From assembly GCF_001429545.1 (NCBI RefSeq), contig NZ_LMSP01000015.1, forward strand, positions 1 through 64,000: DNA of 64,000 nucleotides, written 5' to 3'. This document shows positions 35,619-43,789 of this stretch, one piece after another. How positions within the stretch are numbered: the stretch's first letter is position 1; each line of letters begins with the position of its first letter. Source of the stretch: Paenibacillus sp. Soil787. Its GTDB lineage: Bacteria; Bacillota; Bacilli; Paenibacillales; NBRC-103111. Below the pieces are notes generated by a model that was not told the origin of the DNA, did no database searches, and saw only the letters and a program-made list of their open reading frames with translations. A program made the position numbers and the translations under genes.

Positions 35619-37025
35619 CTATCCTTTCGGTTGAACCCAGCGAAACGGTGTCGTATTAAAAAACAAGTTCGGGTTGACCTGCACATTGTGCGCCCAAAAA
35701 GCAAAGTGCAAATGCGGCCCGGTAGAGAACCCAGTCGTGCCGACGAGGCCAATGATATCGCCCTGCTTGACTCGATCACCCGTTTTCACGCGCAGCTCCG
35801 AGAGATGGGCGTATTGCGAGAAAAGACCCATCCCATGGTCGATATAGATGGCGTTGCCGGTCAAATACAGAGTTTCTGCCAGCGCGACAACCCCGTCGTT
35901 CGTAGCTTTGATCGGGGTGCCTTCCTTCGCGGCCAGATCAATGGCTAGATGAGAGCTGTCGTATTTCCCGTTCACATAACGGGTGTATCCATACGGTGTT
36001 GTCAAAATCCCCTCGACTGGCTGCACGAACGGCCCGCTGAACAGAAACTGCGGCTCGGACTTACTTCGCGCCAGATCGATCTTCTTCTGGTCGGCTGCAA
36101 TGCGCCCCGTGTCCTGCTTCATGCTTTCCATCTGAGCCGTCACCTTCAGATACTGCGTTTCGAACTTCTTCGGTTGAATGGTTAGCGTCTGATCACCGAT
36201 CGGATATTTCCCCGGCTTTGCACTCATCGTAATTGGCAAATACGTAAAGTATCCCGTCCCATAAGGCTGAAGGGTATACGTTTTATCCAACCAAGTGATA
36301 CTCCCAGGTTCGTTATGACGCACCAGCACCACATCCCCTGGAGCTGCGCTATCCGGAACGAGCTTCCACTTCGATCCGATGACCGTTTTGGCATCCTCCT
36401 TGGTTCCGTAGAGCGCCGATTCCATCTTCAGTTGCTGCAGATGATTCTTCTCTTTCAGAATGGCCTCTTTGACCTCTGTCGTCATACCGTCCACCCAGGT
36501 CTGTCCACCATCCGTCGTGATGAGCAGCGGGTTCTTACTATCCTTGCTACTAACGAGAAGCACCCATCCGATGCGAGGTGTTAGGAACTGCGACTGCTTC
36601 ACTTGTAACGAGGCATTGCCCACTGTGACCGAAAGCAGTTTTGGGCTGTCCTGGCTGGCTGAGCCTGCCTCTAGACTAAGCAGCTCCATGATCGGTCCGC
36701 CTATCGGCAAGGAGTCTCCCGTGTCCTCGGAGGTGATATCCGTTCCAAGCGCTTCTCGCCACTGCGACCCACCATCCTCTGTTATCGCGATCCCATCTGC
36801 ATATTTCACCCAGCCGCGATCAAAGTCGAGCATGCGAAATTCCACAGCCTCTCGCGGTGGTGGCGTTGGTAGCGGTGTTGCTACTGCTGCAGCAGGCGTG
36901 TTATCTTTCCAAGAGAATGGTGCGCCGAACGGCGATTTACCAACTAAAATCACCACACATGCTGCAAGTAGGCAGGCGCCGGCCAATAGCGGCCATTGAC
37001 GACGTTTCCTAGATTTCACTGACAC
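35619..37025 (-). CDS. M23-family metallopeptidase, membrane-anchored
   Basis: A 468-residue protein with an N-terminal transmembrane anchor (about residues 12-30), a middle part with two repeats of the YCF48/BNR type (ITEDGGSQW; LLITTDGGQTW), a beta domain, and a C-terminal LytM/M23 domain. The zinc ligands are visible in HLAIDLAA (HxxxD) and HLHF. It is expected outside the membrane, cutting peptidoglycan cross-bridges. The start is GTG behind a run of G residues. Propeller-like repeats beside M23 are unusual. Confidence 0.9.
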   Translation of the reverse strand: MSVKSRKRRQWPLLAGACLLAACVVILVGKSPFGAPFSWKDNTPAAAVATPLPTPPPREAVEFRMLDFDRGWVKYADGIAITEDGGSQWREALGTDITSEDTGDSLPIGGPIMELLSLEAGSASQDSPKLLSVTVGNASLQVKQSQFLTPRIGWVLLVSSKDSKNPLLITTDGGQTWVDGMTTEVKEAILKEKNHLQQLKMESALYGTKEDAKTVIGSKWKLVPDSAAPGDVVLVRHNEPGSITWLDKTYTLQPYGTGYFTYLPITMSAKPGKYPIGDQTLTIQPKKFETQYLKVTAQMESMKQDTGRIAADQKKIDLARSKSEPQFLFSGPFVQPVEGILTTPYGYTRYVNGKYDSSHLAIDLAAKEGTPIKATNDGVVALAETLYLTGNAIYIDHGMGLFSQYAHLSELRVKTGDRVKQGDIIGLVGTTGFSTGPHLHFAFWAHNVQVNPNLFFNTTPFRWVQPKG

Positions 37026-37274
37026 TTTTCCCCCCCTGCTTACAAGTGAGTACTTACTTTTATGCTCGCTTTACGTTTATGGCAAATTAAACGGTTGACG
37101 TCGTACTTGGTTGAGACTACAGCACACCTGGTATTCATAACTCCAAAATGCGATTTTAGAGCCATTCAGCTTTCGTGGGGGCAGATGGGCTATCGTGGTT
37201 ACCAATGTTGCATTTTCTACAACATCACTCAACCGCGAATATGGATCCATTTAAGAATCTCATCACTGAGAACA

Positions 37275-37311
37275 CAAAAAACCCGAAGACATCCGTGCCT
37301 CCGGGTTTCGT
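37275..37311 (-). terminator. Terminator of the YdjO-like gene
   Basis: The stem AACCCG/CGGGTT, with an extended imperfect neck, is followed by TTTTTT on the minus strand. Confidence 0.8.
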
Positions 37312-37315
37312 TATA

Positions 37316-37543
37316 TTAAATTTGCACGCCCTTTTTGAGCGCTTTCTGATCCGTATTCGTGTTATTAACTAAAGGAAGTAACTTGACACTTCGAACCATT
37401 GTGGACTGACATAAATGACAAGTCGGCACGTGATCGAATGCAAAATTATCTCGCATCCAGCCTTTACAGCCTTCTTTTTCACAAGACCATACCGTCACAT
37501 TTTCTAGAGGCATCTCTTCAAGCGACTTTTTTCTGGAATACAT
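37316..37543 (-). CDS. ydjO: YdjO-like zinc-ribbon protein, cold-inducible type
   Basis: A 75-residue protein with two CxxC-type knuckles: CEKEGCKGWMRDNF and CHLCQSTM, as in Bacillus YdjO, where W-SC..CKGWMR is conserved. The family is reported as cold-inducible, and here it lies 150 bp downstream of a cold-shock gene on the same strand, but beyond that gene's terminator. AAGGAGG precedes the ATG. Biochemical function is unknown. Confidence 0.85.
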   Translation of the reverse strand: MYSRKKSLEEMPLENVTVWSCEKEGCKGWMRDNFAFDHVPTCHLCQSTMVRSVKLLPLVNNTNTDQKALKKGVQI

Positions 37544-37650
37544 GGATAAACCTCCTTAGAGTTTTACGTTAGTAAAACTAGCTTGGTAAGCATTTTGACG
37601 CAGCGTTTTGCTATTGGCAAAACATTCTTCGCCCTCATAAGCTAAATTGA

Positions 37651-37688
37651 AAAAGACTGCCATTACACAAGTAAAGGCAGTCTTTTTA
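37651..37688 (-). terminator. Terminator of cold-shock gene 1
   Basis: The stem AAAAAGACTGCC/GGCAGTCTTTTT has a 14-nt loop, directly after the stop. Confidence 0.92.
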
Positions 37689-37694
37689 ATTATA

Positions 37695-37895
37695 TTACAG
37701 TTTTACAACGTTTTCTGCTTGTGGTCCGCGGTTGCCTTGAACAACGCTGAACTCAACGCTTTGGCCTTCGTCCAAAGTTTTGAAACCGTCGCCTTGGATT
37801 GCGGAGAAGTGAACGAATACATCGTTTCCGCCTTCAACTTCGATGAAACCGAAACCTTTTTCTGCGTTAAACCATTTTACTGTACCAGTAGCCAT
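37695..37895 (-). CDS. Cold-shock protein, CspA family, copy 1
   Basis: A 66-residue single OB-fold protein with RNP1 KGFGFIEV and RNP2 DVFVHFSAI. It binds single-stranded RNA and DNA and melts RNA structure at low temperature. The ATG at 37895 with GGAGG upstream is used. A second copy at 63513-63713 differs at only a handful of residues. Both genes have a similar leader with a long stem-loop, so they are probably regulated alike. Confidence 0.95.
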   Translation of the reverse strand: MATGTVKWFNAEKGFGFIEVEGGNDVFVHFSAIQGDGFKTLDEGQSVEFSVVQGNRGPQAENVVKL

Positions 37896-37947
37896 GAGAA
37901 ATACCTCCAAAAATTATTAACATGTTTTTTATTCTTCAAAGAGAAAA

Positions 37948-38007
37948 AATTCACACATTGTATAAGGTTCACTAACAAAAATGAAAACCCTTTACAATAT
38001 GTGAATT
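37948..38007 (-). promoter_or_regulatory. Long conserved stem-loop in the cold-shock gene 1 leader
   Basis: On the minus strand, 22 bases at each end (AATTCACATATTGTA... and ...TACAATGTGTGAATT) pair with one mismatch and two G-U pairs, about 52 nt before the start codon. The same structure with base changes lies before copy 2 (63769-63826). It could be an RNA thermosensor or an operator. Confidence 0.65.
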
Positions 38008-38235
38008 CAGGTTCTTTTTGTCGATTGGATTTATCATACCATACCCCTCACGAGAACGCAAACTATTTCCAGTTGATTACAAGCAAAGTAACCGCTTACC
38101 TCAAAAAATGGGCGAATGGTAATGGAAGTATTTTTAACCCCTACTTAAGTCTAGGTTTTCACTTAGCCTCTGGACCGTATTCCGTATGAAGCAGGGGAAC
38201 TATACTGAAGTTATCGATTCTTAGGAGGGTTTTCA

Positions 38236-40350
38236 TTGTACAGCATAAGTGTTCTAATCATACTGTTCGTTAGTTTATTATTCCTCATTTTCACCTGGAT
38301 AGGGAGCGTCAAAGCGTCCCGATTACTATATAACCAGAGTCTGGAACGGATGCACCGCAAAGCAAGCAAGCTGCTTTTCTGGTCATGGTTTCCGGCTATT
38401 CCAGCTGCCGCTATCCTTGGAGCTATTGTCTGGATGCAGCAGTCCATGGATTCGGTCTTCTGGCAAGACCGCGTGTTTATTCAAGCGCCACTGGTAATTC
38501 TGCCTATTTTGACCATCTGGTTCTTATCGGTTCCTAAACTGATCAAATTACGATCCCTAACGAAACAAAGCTTAGGCGAGCCTGGTGCTGAAATTGAGCC
38601 AACTATTTATTATAGAGCTGCTAGCCCCGGTCTCATTATTCCTTTTCAAATGACGGCTCTTGGCGCGTTAACCGCGTTGTATTTCTCACTCGTGCCTCCT
38701 GTTCCATTTCGGTGGTTGGAAATTTCCATACCTCTGGCAGCCTTTGTACTCGCAACGGTTGGGCTTTGGTGGAGACATCAGATTCGCTTCAAACAGGTAA
38801 GTAAAATGGAAACTTACGTCCTTCCTACCTTATGGAAACGCGCCTTAACGATGGTAAGCGTTTTGGCGGTTGTGGCTGGGTCTGCCTATTATTTGTTTAC
38901 GCTTGCGATGAACAACAGTCAATTACCAGCAGAAATTGATATGACGAGCGGGACTCACGATTATGGCGGTCAGGCAGTAACAGCGAATATGAGTCCGCAT
39001 AATCACGGAACAGTGGGTATGAACGACTCCTCCTCCTCTGCCAAAATGGTGTCTGTTGCTGAACTAACAGGTCCGCGCGAAGGGACGCCGGATCGCCATT
39101 TTACACTTACAGCTCAGAAAAAAACGGTCACACTTAGCTCTGGCAAAACCGTGGATGCTTGGACGTACAACGGGCAAATTCCAGGACCGGAACTTCGCAT
39201 GAAAGCAGGGGAGCTAATCGAGGTCACTTTGGTTAACGAGGATATTGAGCAGGGTGTTACCGCACATTGGCATGGCTTGGATGTGCCGAATGCCGAGGAT
39301 GGCGTTGCTGGAGCCACGCAAAATGCCGTTATGCCGGGCGAGACCTACACGTATCGCTTCCGCGCAGAGCAAGTGGGCACTTTCTGGTATCACTCCCATC
39401 AAGACTCACAAGAAGCGGTTAGCATGGGGCTTTTTGGAGCGTTAATCGTTGAGCCGAAGGTGGAGACCCTGCAGCAAGTGAAGGACATCACGGTTATGTC
39501 ACATCGCTGGAAAGGCAATTCTTTCGCCATTGGCGCGTCAGATCAATTAGAACGCGTGACAATTGCGCCAGGGACGCCTGTCCGTATGAGACTTATTAAT
39601 ACAGACGATTGGGTGCAGCAAAAGTATACCCTTATCGGTACTCATTTTGAGGTGGCAGCGATTGACGGAACGGAACTGAATAAGCCCGATGTATTGACCA
39701 ATACACATTTGGTGGTGACTACAGGTGGTCGGTATGACATCACGTTCATCATGCCAGAGCGTCCTGTGTATCTGAATGTTGGCGGTATCCGCAGCAGCGG
39801 CATCTTGATGTCGCCAGACGGAAAGGGAGAACTTCCCGAGCTTCCTCAAACGGTCGCTTTCGATCCCCTTCAATATGGGACCTCGACCTCGACACCCTTT
39901 GATGCAAATAGCCGTTTTGACAGAAATTTCACTTTGATCTTGGATAACAAACTCGGGTTCTACAATCGTAATCTGGATTTCCTTTATACGTTGAATGGCG
40001 AAGTATTCCCGAATACACCAATGTTAATGGTGAAAGAAGGCGATCTCGTCAAAACGACCATCGTGAATCGAGGTAACGTCGAACATCCGATGCACTTACA
40101 CGGTCATCATGTCCTTGTACTATCTCGCAATGGCAAGCCTTCCACGGGCAGCCCTTGGTGGTCCGATACGCTGGCTGTACTGCCGGGAGAAACTTATGAA
40201 GTGGCTTTCGTTGCAAATAATCCAGGACTATGGATGGATCATTGCCATAACCTCGTACATGCCGCAGCTGGGATGACGATGCATCTTATGTATGAAGGCG
40301 TTACGACGCCATTCTCGGTAGGAAGCGGTACGATCAATCATCCAGAATGA
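38236..40350 (+). CDS. Multicopper oxidase with N-terminal membrane domain
   Basis: A 704-residue protein. Five or so transmembrane helices fill about residues 1-235. The outer part is a multicopper oxidase with copper ligands HWHG, HSHQ, HPMHLHGHH and HCHNLVHAAAGM (Met is the axial T1 ligand). It would oxidise Cu(I), Fe(II) or phenols outside the cell with O2. A TTG start at 38236 with AGGAGGG 5 nt upstream is chosen. The fused membrane domain is unlike soluble CotA or CueO. It is separated from the FTR1 operon by unrelated genes. Confidence 0.92.
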   Translation: MYSISVLIILFVSLLFLIFTWIGSVKASRLLYNQSLERMHRKASKLLFWSWFPAIPAAAILGAIVWMQQSMDSVFWQDRVFIQAPLVILPILTIWFLSVPKLIKLRSLTKQSLGEPGAEIEPTIYYRAASPGLIIPFQMTALGALTALYFSLVPPVPFRWLEISIPLAAFVLATVGLWWRHQIRFKQVSKMETYVLPTLWKRALTMVSVLAVVAGSAYYLFTLAMNNSQLPAEIDMTSGTHDYGGQAVTANMSPHNHGTVGMNDSSSSAKMVSVAELTGPREGTPDRHFTLTAQKKTVTLSSGKTVDAWTYNGQIPGPELRMKAGELIEVTLVNEDIEQGVTAHWHGLDVPNAEDGVAGATQNAVMPGETYTYRFRAEQVGTFWYHSHQDSQEAVSMGLFGALIVEPKVETLQQVKDITVMSHRWKGNSFAIGASDQLERVTIAPGTPVRMRLINTDDWVQQKYTLIGTHFEVAAIDGTELNKPDVLTNTHLVVTTGGRYDITFIMPERPVYLNVGGIRSSGILMSPDGKGELPELPQTVAFDPLQYGTSTSTPFDANSRFDRNFTLILDNKLGFYNRNLDFLYTLNGEVFPNTPMLMVKEGDLVKTTIVNRGNVEHPMHLHGHHVLVLSRNGKPSTGSPWWSDTLAVLPGETYEVAFVANNPGLWMDHCHNLVHAAAGMTMHLMYEGVTTPFSVGSGTINHPE

Positions 40351-40403
40351 TTGACTCCGTTTTCATAAAAGAGGGAGGGGATGTTAGGATACGTAACATA
40401 TTG

Positions 40404-40433
40404 TTGACAAGATGGCCTATATCGGTTTACGCT
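40404..40433 (+). promoter_or_regulatory. Promoter of the riboswitch-deaminase unit
   Basis: A perfect TTGACA at 40404-40409 is followed after 18 bp by TACGCT, a poor -10. Transcription would begin about 25 nt before the aptamer. Confidence 0.5.
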
Positions 40434-40462
40434 AATGGAAAGCAGGAACTGAATACTACCCA

Positions 40463-40529
40463 TTTCGTATAACCTTAATAATTGGATTAAGGGTCTCTAC
40501 TTAGAAACCGTAAATTTCTAGCTACGACA
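40463..40529 (+). promoter_or_regulatory. Purine riboswitch aptamer, guanine class
   Basis: All parts of the purine aptamer are present. P1 pairs TCGTA (40465-40469) with TACGA (40523-40527). P2 is CCTTAAT/ATTAAGG, with loop AATTGG at 40480-40485. The junction is GTCTCTAC (40493-40500). P3 is TAGAAA/TTTCTA, with loop CCGTAAA (40508-40514). The GG of loop 2 can pair with the CC of loop 3. The base equal to position 74 is C (40522), which selects guanine or hypoxanthine over adenine. Deviations: position 48 is C and 73 is G. It lies 88 bp before a purine-type deaminase gene. Confidence 0.88.
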
Positions 40530-40571
40530 AATGTGCGCATGTCAGGCATATTTTTCGTGGCTAGTTTTTTT
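40518..40571 (+). terminator. Riboswitch terminator sharing strands with the aptamer
   Basis: CTAGCTACG (40518-40526) pairs with CGTGGCTAG (40556-40564). The stem extends inward to about 19 bp (40527-40536 with 40546-40555, one mismatch) and is followed by seven T residues (40565-40571). Its 5' strand is the 3' strand of aptamer helices P3 and P1, so ligand-bound aptamer and terminator cannot coexist: ligand should switch the gene ON. Confidence 0.85.
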
Positions 40572-40616
40572 GTGTCCATTGCTTCATACAATACTAGAAG
40601 TAGGAGGTTTATAACG

Positions 40617-41951
40617 ATGACGACCATTCTAATCAAAGATGCACAAATTGTAACGATGAACGGCGACGGGGACATAATAACAGGGGATATTTTCATCGAA
40701 AATGACCGAATTACTGCAATTGGACCGAGCTTGAATCCTGTACGGGTGGATAAAATCATTGACGCCAAGAATCGTACGATCATTCCAGGCTTCATCCAAA
40801 CCCACATTCATTTATGCCAAACCCTATTCCGCGGCAAGGGGGACGATCTGGAACTAATGGATTGGTTGAAAAAGCGGATATGGCCGCTTGAAGCCTCACA
40901 TGACGAGGAATCCATCTATTATTCCGCCATGCTTGGCATCGGCGAGCTGATTCAAAGCGGGACAACGACGATCGTCGATATGGAGACGGTTCACCATACC
41001 GACTTTGCTTTTCAAGCTATTGCGGAGACTGGCATACGCGCTTTATCCGGCAAGGTGATGATGGACAAAGGGGACGAGGTGCCTTTTGCTTTGCAGGAGA
41101 AAACCTCCGAATCGCTCCAGCAAAGCGTCGATTTATTGGAGAAATGGAACGGCCACGACGACGGCCGCATCCAGTACGCGTTCTCTCCACGATTCGTGAT
41201 ATCGTGTACGGAAGAGCTGCTGCGCGAGGTCCGCAGCCTGTCGGAGCAGTACCAAGTGAAAGTGCATACACACGCATCTGAGAATCTCGGCGAGATCGAG
41301 ATTGTGCAGGCCGAAACCGGCATGCGCAATGTCGTTTATCTCGATCATCTCGGTTTGGCGAATGAGCGCCTTATTCTGGCGCACTGCATTTGGCTTGATG
41401 AGGAAGAGAAGCGCATCATCCATGAGCGAGGCGTGCATGTGAGCCATTGTCCCGGCTCTAACCTGAAGCTTGCTTCAGGCATTGCCGAGACGCCCGACAT
41501 GCTGAAGCTCGATATCTCCGTCAGCCTAGGAGCGGATGGCGCGCCGTGCAATAATAATCTCGATATGTTCAACGAGATGCGTTTGGCTGCGCTTATCCAG
41601 AAGCCGGTACACGGGCCGACGGCCATGAATGCGCAGACGGTCTTCCGCATGGCGACCATCGGGGGCGCCCGCGCGGTCGGCATGGAGAAGGAGATCGGCA
41701 GCCTCGAGGTCGGCAAGAAGGCCGACCTTGCCATTCTCGATCTCAACAACTTCCATACGTATCCCTCCTTCGACGTGGATCCGATCTCTCGCATCGTTTA
41801 CTCCGCGACGCGGGCAGACGTGGAAACGACGATCATTAACGGTCGTATCGTCATGGAAAACCGCATCATGCGCACGATTGACAAGGACGTCGTCCTTCCC
41901 GAAGCGAACCGCTCCATTCAGCGGTTGCTGAAGCGCGCCAACCTGCGTTAA
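40617..41951 (+). CDS. Amidohydrolase-family purine-type deaminase
   Basis: About 444 residues of the TRZ/ATZ/SsnA/MtaD group: metal site PGFIQTHIHLCQ, LFRGKGDDLELMDWL, VHTHASENLGEI (His), LAHCIWLDEEE, SHCPGSNLKLASG and LGADGAPCNNNLDMF (Asp). Relatives deaminate guanine, 8-oxoguanine, S-adenosylhomocysteine or 5'-deoxyadenosine and are usually annotated as 5'-deoxyadenosine deaminase. The guanine-class riboswitch directly upstream, predicted to switch the gene on with ligand, makes guanine or a guanine derivative an attractive substrate. The ATG at 40617 with AGGAGG is used. The GC-richer 3' half is notable. Confidence 0.9.
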   Translation: MTTILIKDAQIVTMNGDGDIITGDIFIENDRITAIGPSLNPVRVDKIIDAKNRTIIPGFIQTHIHLCQTLFRGKGDDLELMDWLKKRIWPLEASHDEESIYYSAMLGIGELIQSGTTTIVDMETVHHTDFAFQAIAETGIRALSGKVMMDKGDEVPFALQEKTSESLQQSVDLLEKWNGHDDGRIQYAFSPRFVISCTEELLREVRSLSEQYQVKVHTHASENLGEIEIVQAETGMRNVVYLDHLGLANERLILAHCIWLDEEEKRIIHERGVHVSHCPGSNLKLASGIAETPDMLKLDISVSLGADGAPCNNNLDMFNEMRLAALIQKPVHGPTAMNAQTVFRMATIGGARAVGMEKEIGSLEVGKKADLAILDLNNFHTYPSFDVDPISRIVYSATRADVETTIINGRIVMENRIMRTIDKDVVLPEANRSIQRLLKRANLR

Positions 41952-41971
41952 GCGGCGGCAAACGCATACAG

Positions 41972-42018
41972 GCCTGCAATCCAACTAGTGCAGATTTGGT
42001 TGGATTGCAGGCTTTTTT
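41972..42018 (+). terminator. Terminator of the deaminase gene
   Basis: The perfect 14-bp stem GCCTGCAATCCAAC/GTTGGATTGCAGGC is followed by TTTTTT. Confidence 0.94.
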
Positions 42019-42079
42019 GCATCCTCCTATAGCTGCAAATCGGATAGCACATCTGGTGGCTAAACGATTATCCATCGAA

Positions 42080-42260
42080 GATGCAAAAAGTGCATCAAAT
42101 TCAGTCTATATGGGCGATTTCAACAGATTTGCTGCAAAAAATGCATCAAATCAGTCAAGTTCTGCCCACTTTCGTTCGAATTTCAATTATTTGATGCACA
42201 AAATGCATCATCACTGCTCAAAATCAAAAATAACTGATAGTTTGATGCACTTTTTGCATC
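42080..42260. repeat. Phased array of GATGCA-N5-TGCATC palindromes
   Basis: Four copies lie at 42080-42096, 42131-42147, 42193-42209 and 42244-42260 (such as GATGCAAAAAGTGCATC). Start-to-start distances are 51, 62 and 51 bp. The spacers are mostly diverged (an AAATYCAGTC remnant is shared by two). No gene is present. Confidence 0.85.
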
Positions 42261-42323
42261 TAGTTGTATGAAGAACCCACCCTCTGCTGCAAAAAATGGC
42301 CAATACTAGCTAGTAAGGTTGTT

Positions 42324-42582
42324 TAGATCATTTAGAGTAGCTAGTTCTGTGCACTGTGTCTAGATCAATCGGAGTAGCTAGTTCTGTGCACTGTGTCTAG
42401 ATCAATCGGAGTAGCTAGTTCTGTGCACTGTGTCTAGATCAATCGGAGCAGCTAGCTCTGTGCACTGTGGCTAGATCAATCGGAGCAGCTAGCTCTGTGC
42501 ACTGTGTCTAGATCAATCGGAGCAGCAAGCTCTGTGTTCTGTGTCTAGATCCCTTAGAGCAGCCAGCTCTGTGCATGTAGTT
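42324..42582. repeat. Seven tandem copies of a 37-bp repeat
   Basis: Units start at 42324, 42361, 42398, 42435, 42472, 42509 and 42546, each like TAGATCAATCGGAG followed by TAGCTAGTTCTGTGCACTG. The inner copies are nearly identical and the outer ones diverge. There are no spacers, so it is a minisatellite, not CRISPR. It lies just before the beta-propeller gene. Confidence 0.92.
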
Positions 42583-42674
42583 AGATTTCTAGATTATTGG
42601 GATTAGCCAAAGGTTCCCCCTTACACGATTGTTCATATAGTAGTACTACTATGTTCATTGAAAGGGGAACTTCC

Positions 42675-43733
42675 ATGGATCGAAGACGAGATTCCCTCGC
42701 CCTTGCCCGATTGTCACTAACGTTGCCCCATGTCGTTACAATTGTTAAAGTTGCCGGGGCTGTCGGTGATATCCAAACGAATTTAGTAACGAATCGTGTC
42801 TATTTTGTTCATAGCGAAAACCAAGTGGGCGTCCTTGATGGGAAGACCAATCAGGTCCTCCGAAATGTGAAGGCTGGCGATGGCACCACTTTCCTAACGG
42901 TGAATTCTCGTACCAATCGCATTTACGCCACGAACTTCCGGGATGCTTCCGTTTCCGTAATCAGCGGAAAAACAAACATTGTGCTGACGGCTGTGTCCGT
43001 CGGGCAGCGCCCTTTTGGCCTTGGTATCCACCATGGCAGCAATCGAATCTATGTAGCCAATCTGAGCGGGACGATTAGCGTCATAGACGGCAAAACTAAC
43101 CGAGTCCTCCAAACGTTGAGGGTGGGCGGATCACCAGCACTTGTGTCCGTTAATGAGCGGACGAACCGCATTTATGTCACGAATGTAAGCACAGATTCGA
43201 TTCATGTGATTGATGGGAAGACACTTCAAGTTGTTTCGACAATCAAAGTAGGCCGAAATCCCATTATTACACCGGCAATCAATAGCGTGACCAACCGTAT
43301 TTATGCGGCTAACAACCTGAGCCGTTTTGCCTCGTTGATAAAGAGCCGCACCTTAGGAAAAAGCATCCCCATTCAACTAGGACGCCTGCAAAGCGAGATC
43401 ACTTTGAACCCGCTGACGAATCGCATCTATGTCACAAGCGCGCAGCAGGAGGGAAGCGGCAAACTCTTCATCCTTAACGGACAAACGAATAAGATCGTAA
43501 AGACTCTAAAGATCCCGACATTTTCATCGATTCTCGTCAATCCGCTCACGAACCACTTTTTTGTCGGGGATTCCGAGGGAAGAAATTTATCAGTATTCAA
43601 TGGACGAACCAATACACGACTAATCATGCTCCGCACGGGGAAATCCGCAGGGAATATGGCCTTGAACACACGGACCAACCGAGTCTATGTAGGAAATACG
43701 AGCACCATTACGGTTGTTCAAGACGGCATCTAA
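42675..43733 (+). CDS. YVTN/YncE-type beta-propeller repeat protein
   Basis: About 352 residues made of some seven or eight repeats of roughly 40 residues with the pattern NxxTNRIYVxN...VIDGKTNxVLxTxxVG (for example TNRIYVANLSGTISVIDGKT). The fold should be a seven-bladed propeller used for binding. No signal peptide is obvious, unlike many relatives; the N-terminus is basic (MDRRRDSLALARLSLTL). The ATG at 42675 with AAAGGGG upstream is used. Binding partner and role are unknown. Confidence 0.9.
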   Translation: MDRRRDSLALARLSLTLPHVVTIVKVAGAVGDIQTNLVTNRVYFVHSENQVGVLDGKTNQVLRNVKAGDGTTFLTVNSRTNRIYATNFRDASVSVISGKTNIVLTAVSVGQRPFGLGIHHGSNRIYVANLSGTISVIDGKTNRVLQTLRVGGSPALVSVNERTNRIYVTNVSTDSIHVIDGKTLQVVSTIKVGRNPIITPAINSVTNRIYAANNLSRFASLIKSRTLGKSIPIQLGRLQSEITLNPLTNRIYVTSAQQEGSGKLFILNGQTNKIVKTLKIPTFSSILVNPLTNHFFVGDSEGRNLSVFNGRTNTRLIMLRTGKSAGNMALNTRTNRVYVGNTSTITVVQDGI

Positions 43734-43738
43734 TCAAA

Positions 43739-43779
43739 AAGCCTCCAAACCCACGGGCAATCTGTGGACATGGAGGCTT
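43739..43779 (-). terminator. Terminator between the convergent propeller and dehydrogenase genes
   Basis: The stem AAGCCTCCA/TGGAGGCTT has a 23-nt loop and is followed on the minus strand by TTTTT. It best serves the minus-strand gene. Confidence 0.8.
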
Positions 43780-43789
43780 GTCTATACGA

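Noticed and set aside
40463-40529. Adenine or 2'-deoxyguanosine specificity for the riboswitch
   Set aside because: The base at position 74 is C, not U, and the position 51 equivalent stays U, which points to guanine/hypoxanthine; the deviations at 48 and 73 leave some doubt.
41012-41984. Several minus-strand open frames opposite the deaminase
   Set aside because: They are shadows of the GC-rich deaminase gene, with no RBS or recognisable motif.
42324-42582. Possible CRISPR array of 37-bp repeats
   Set aside because: The units abut with no spacers and no cas genes are nearby; it is a tandem minisatellite.
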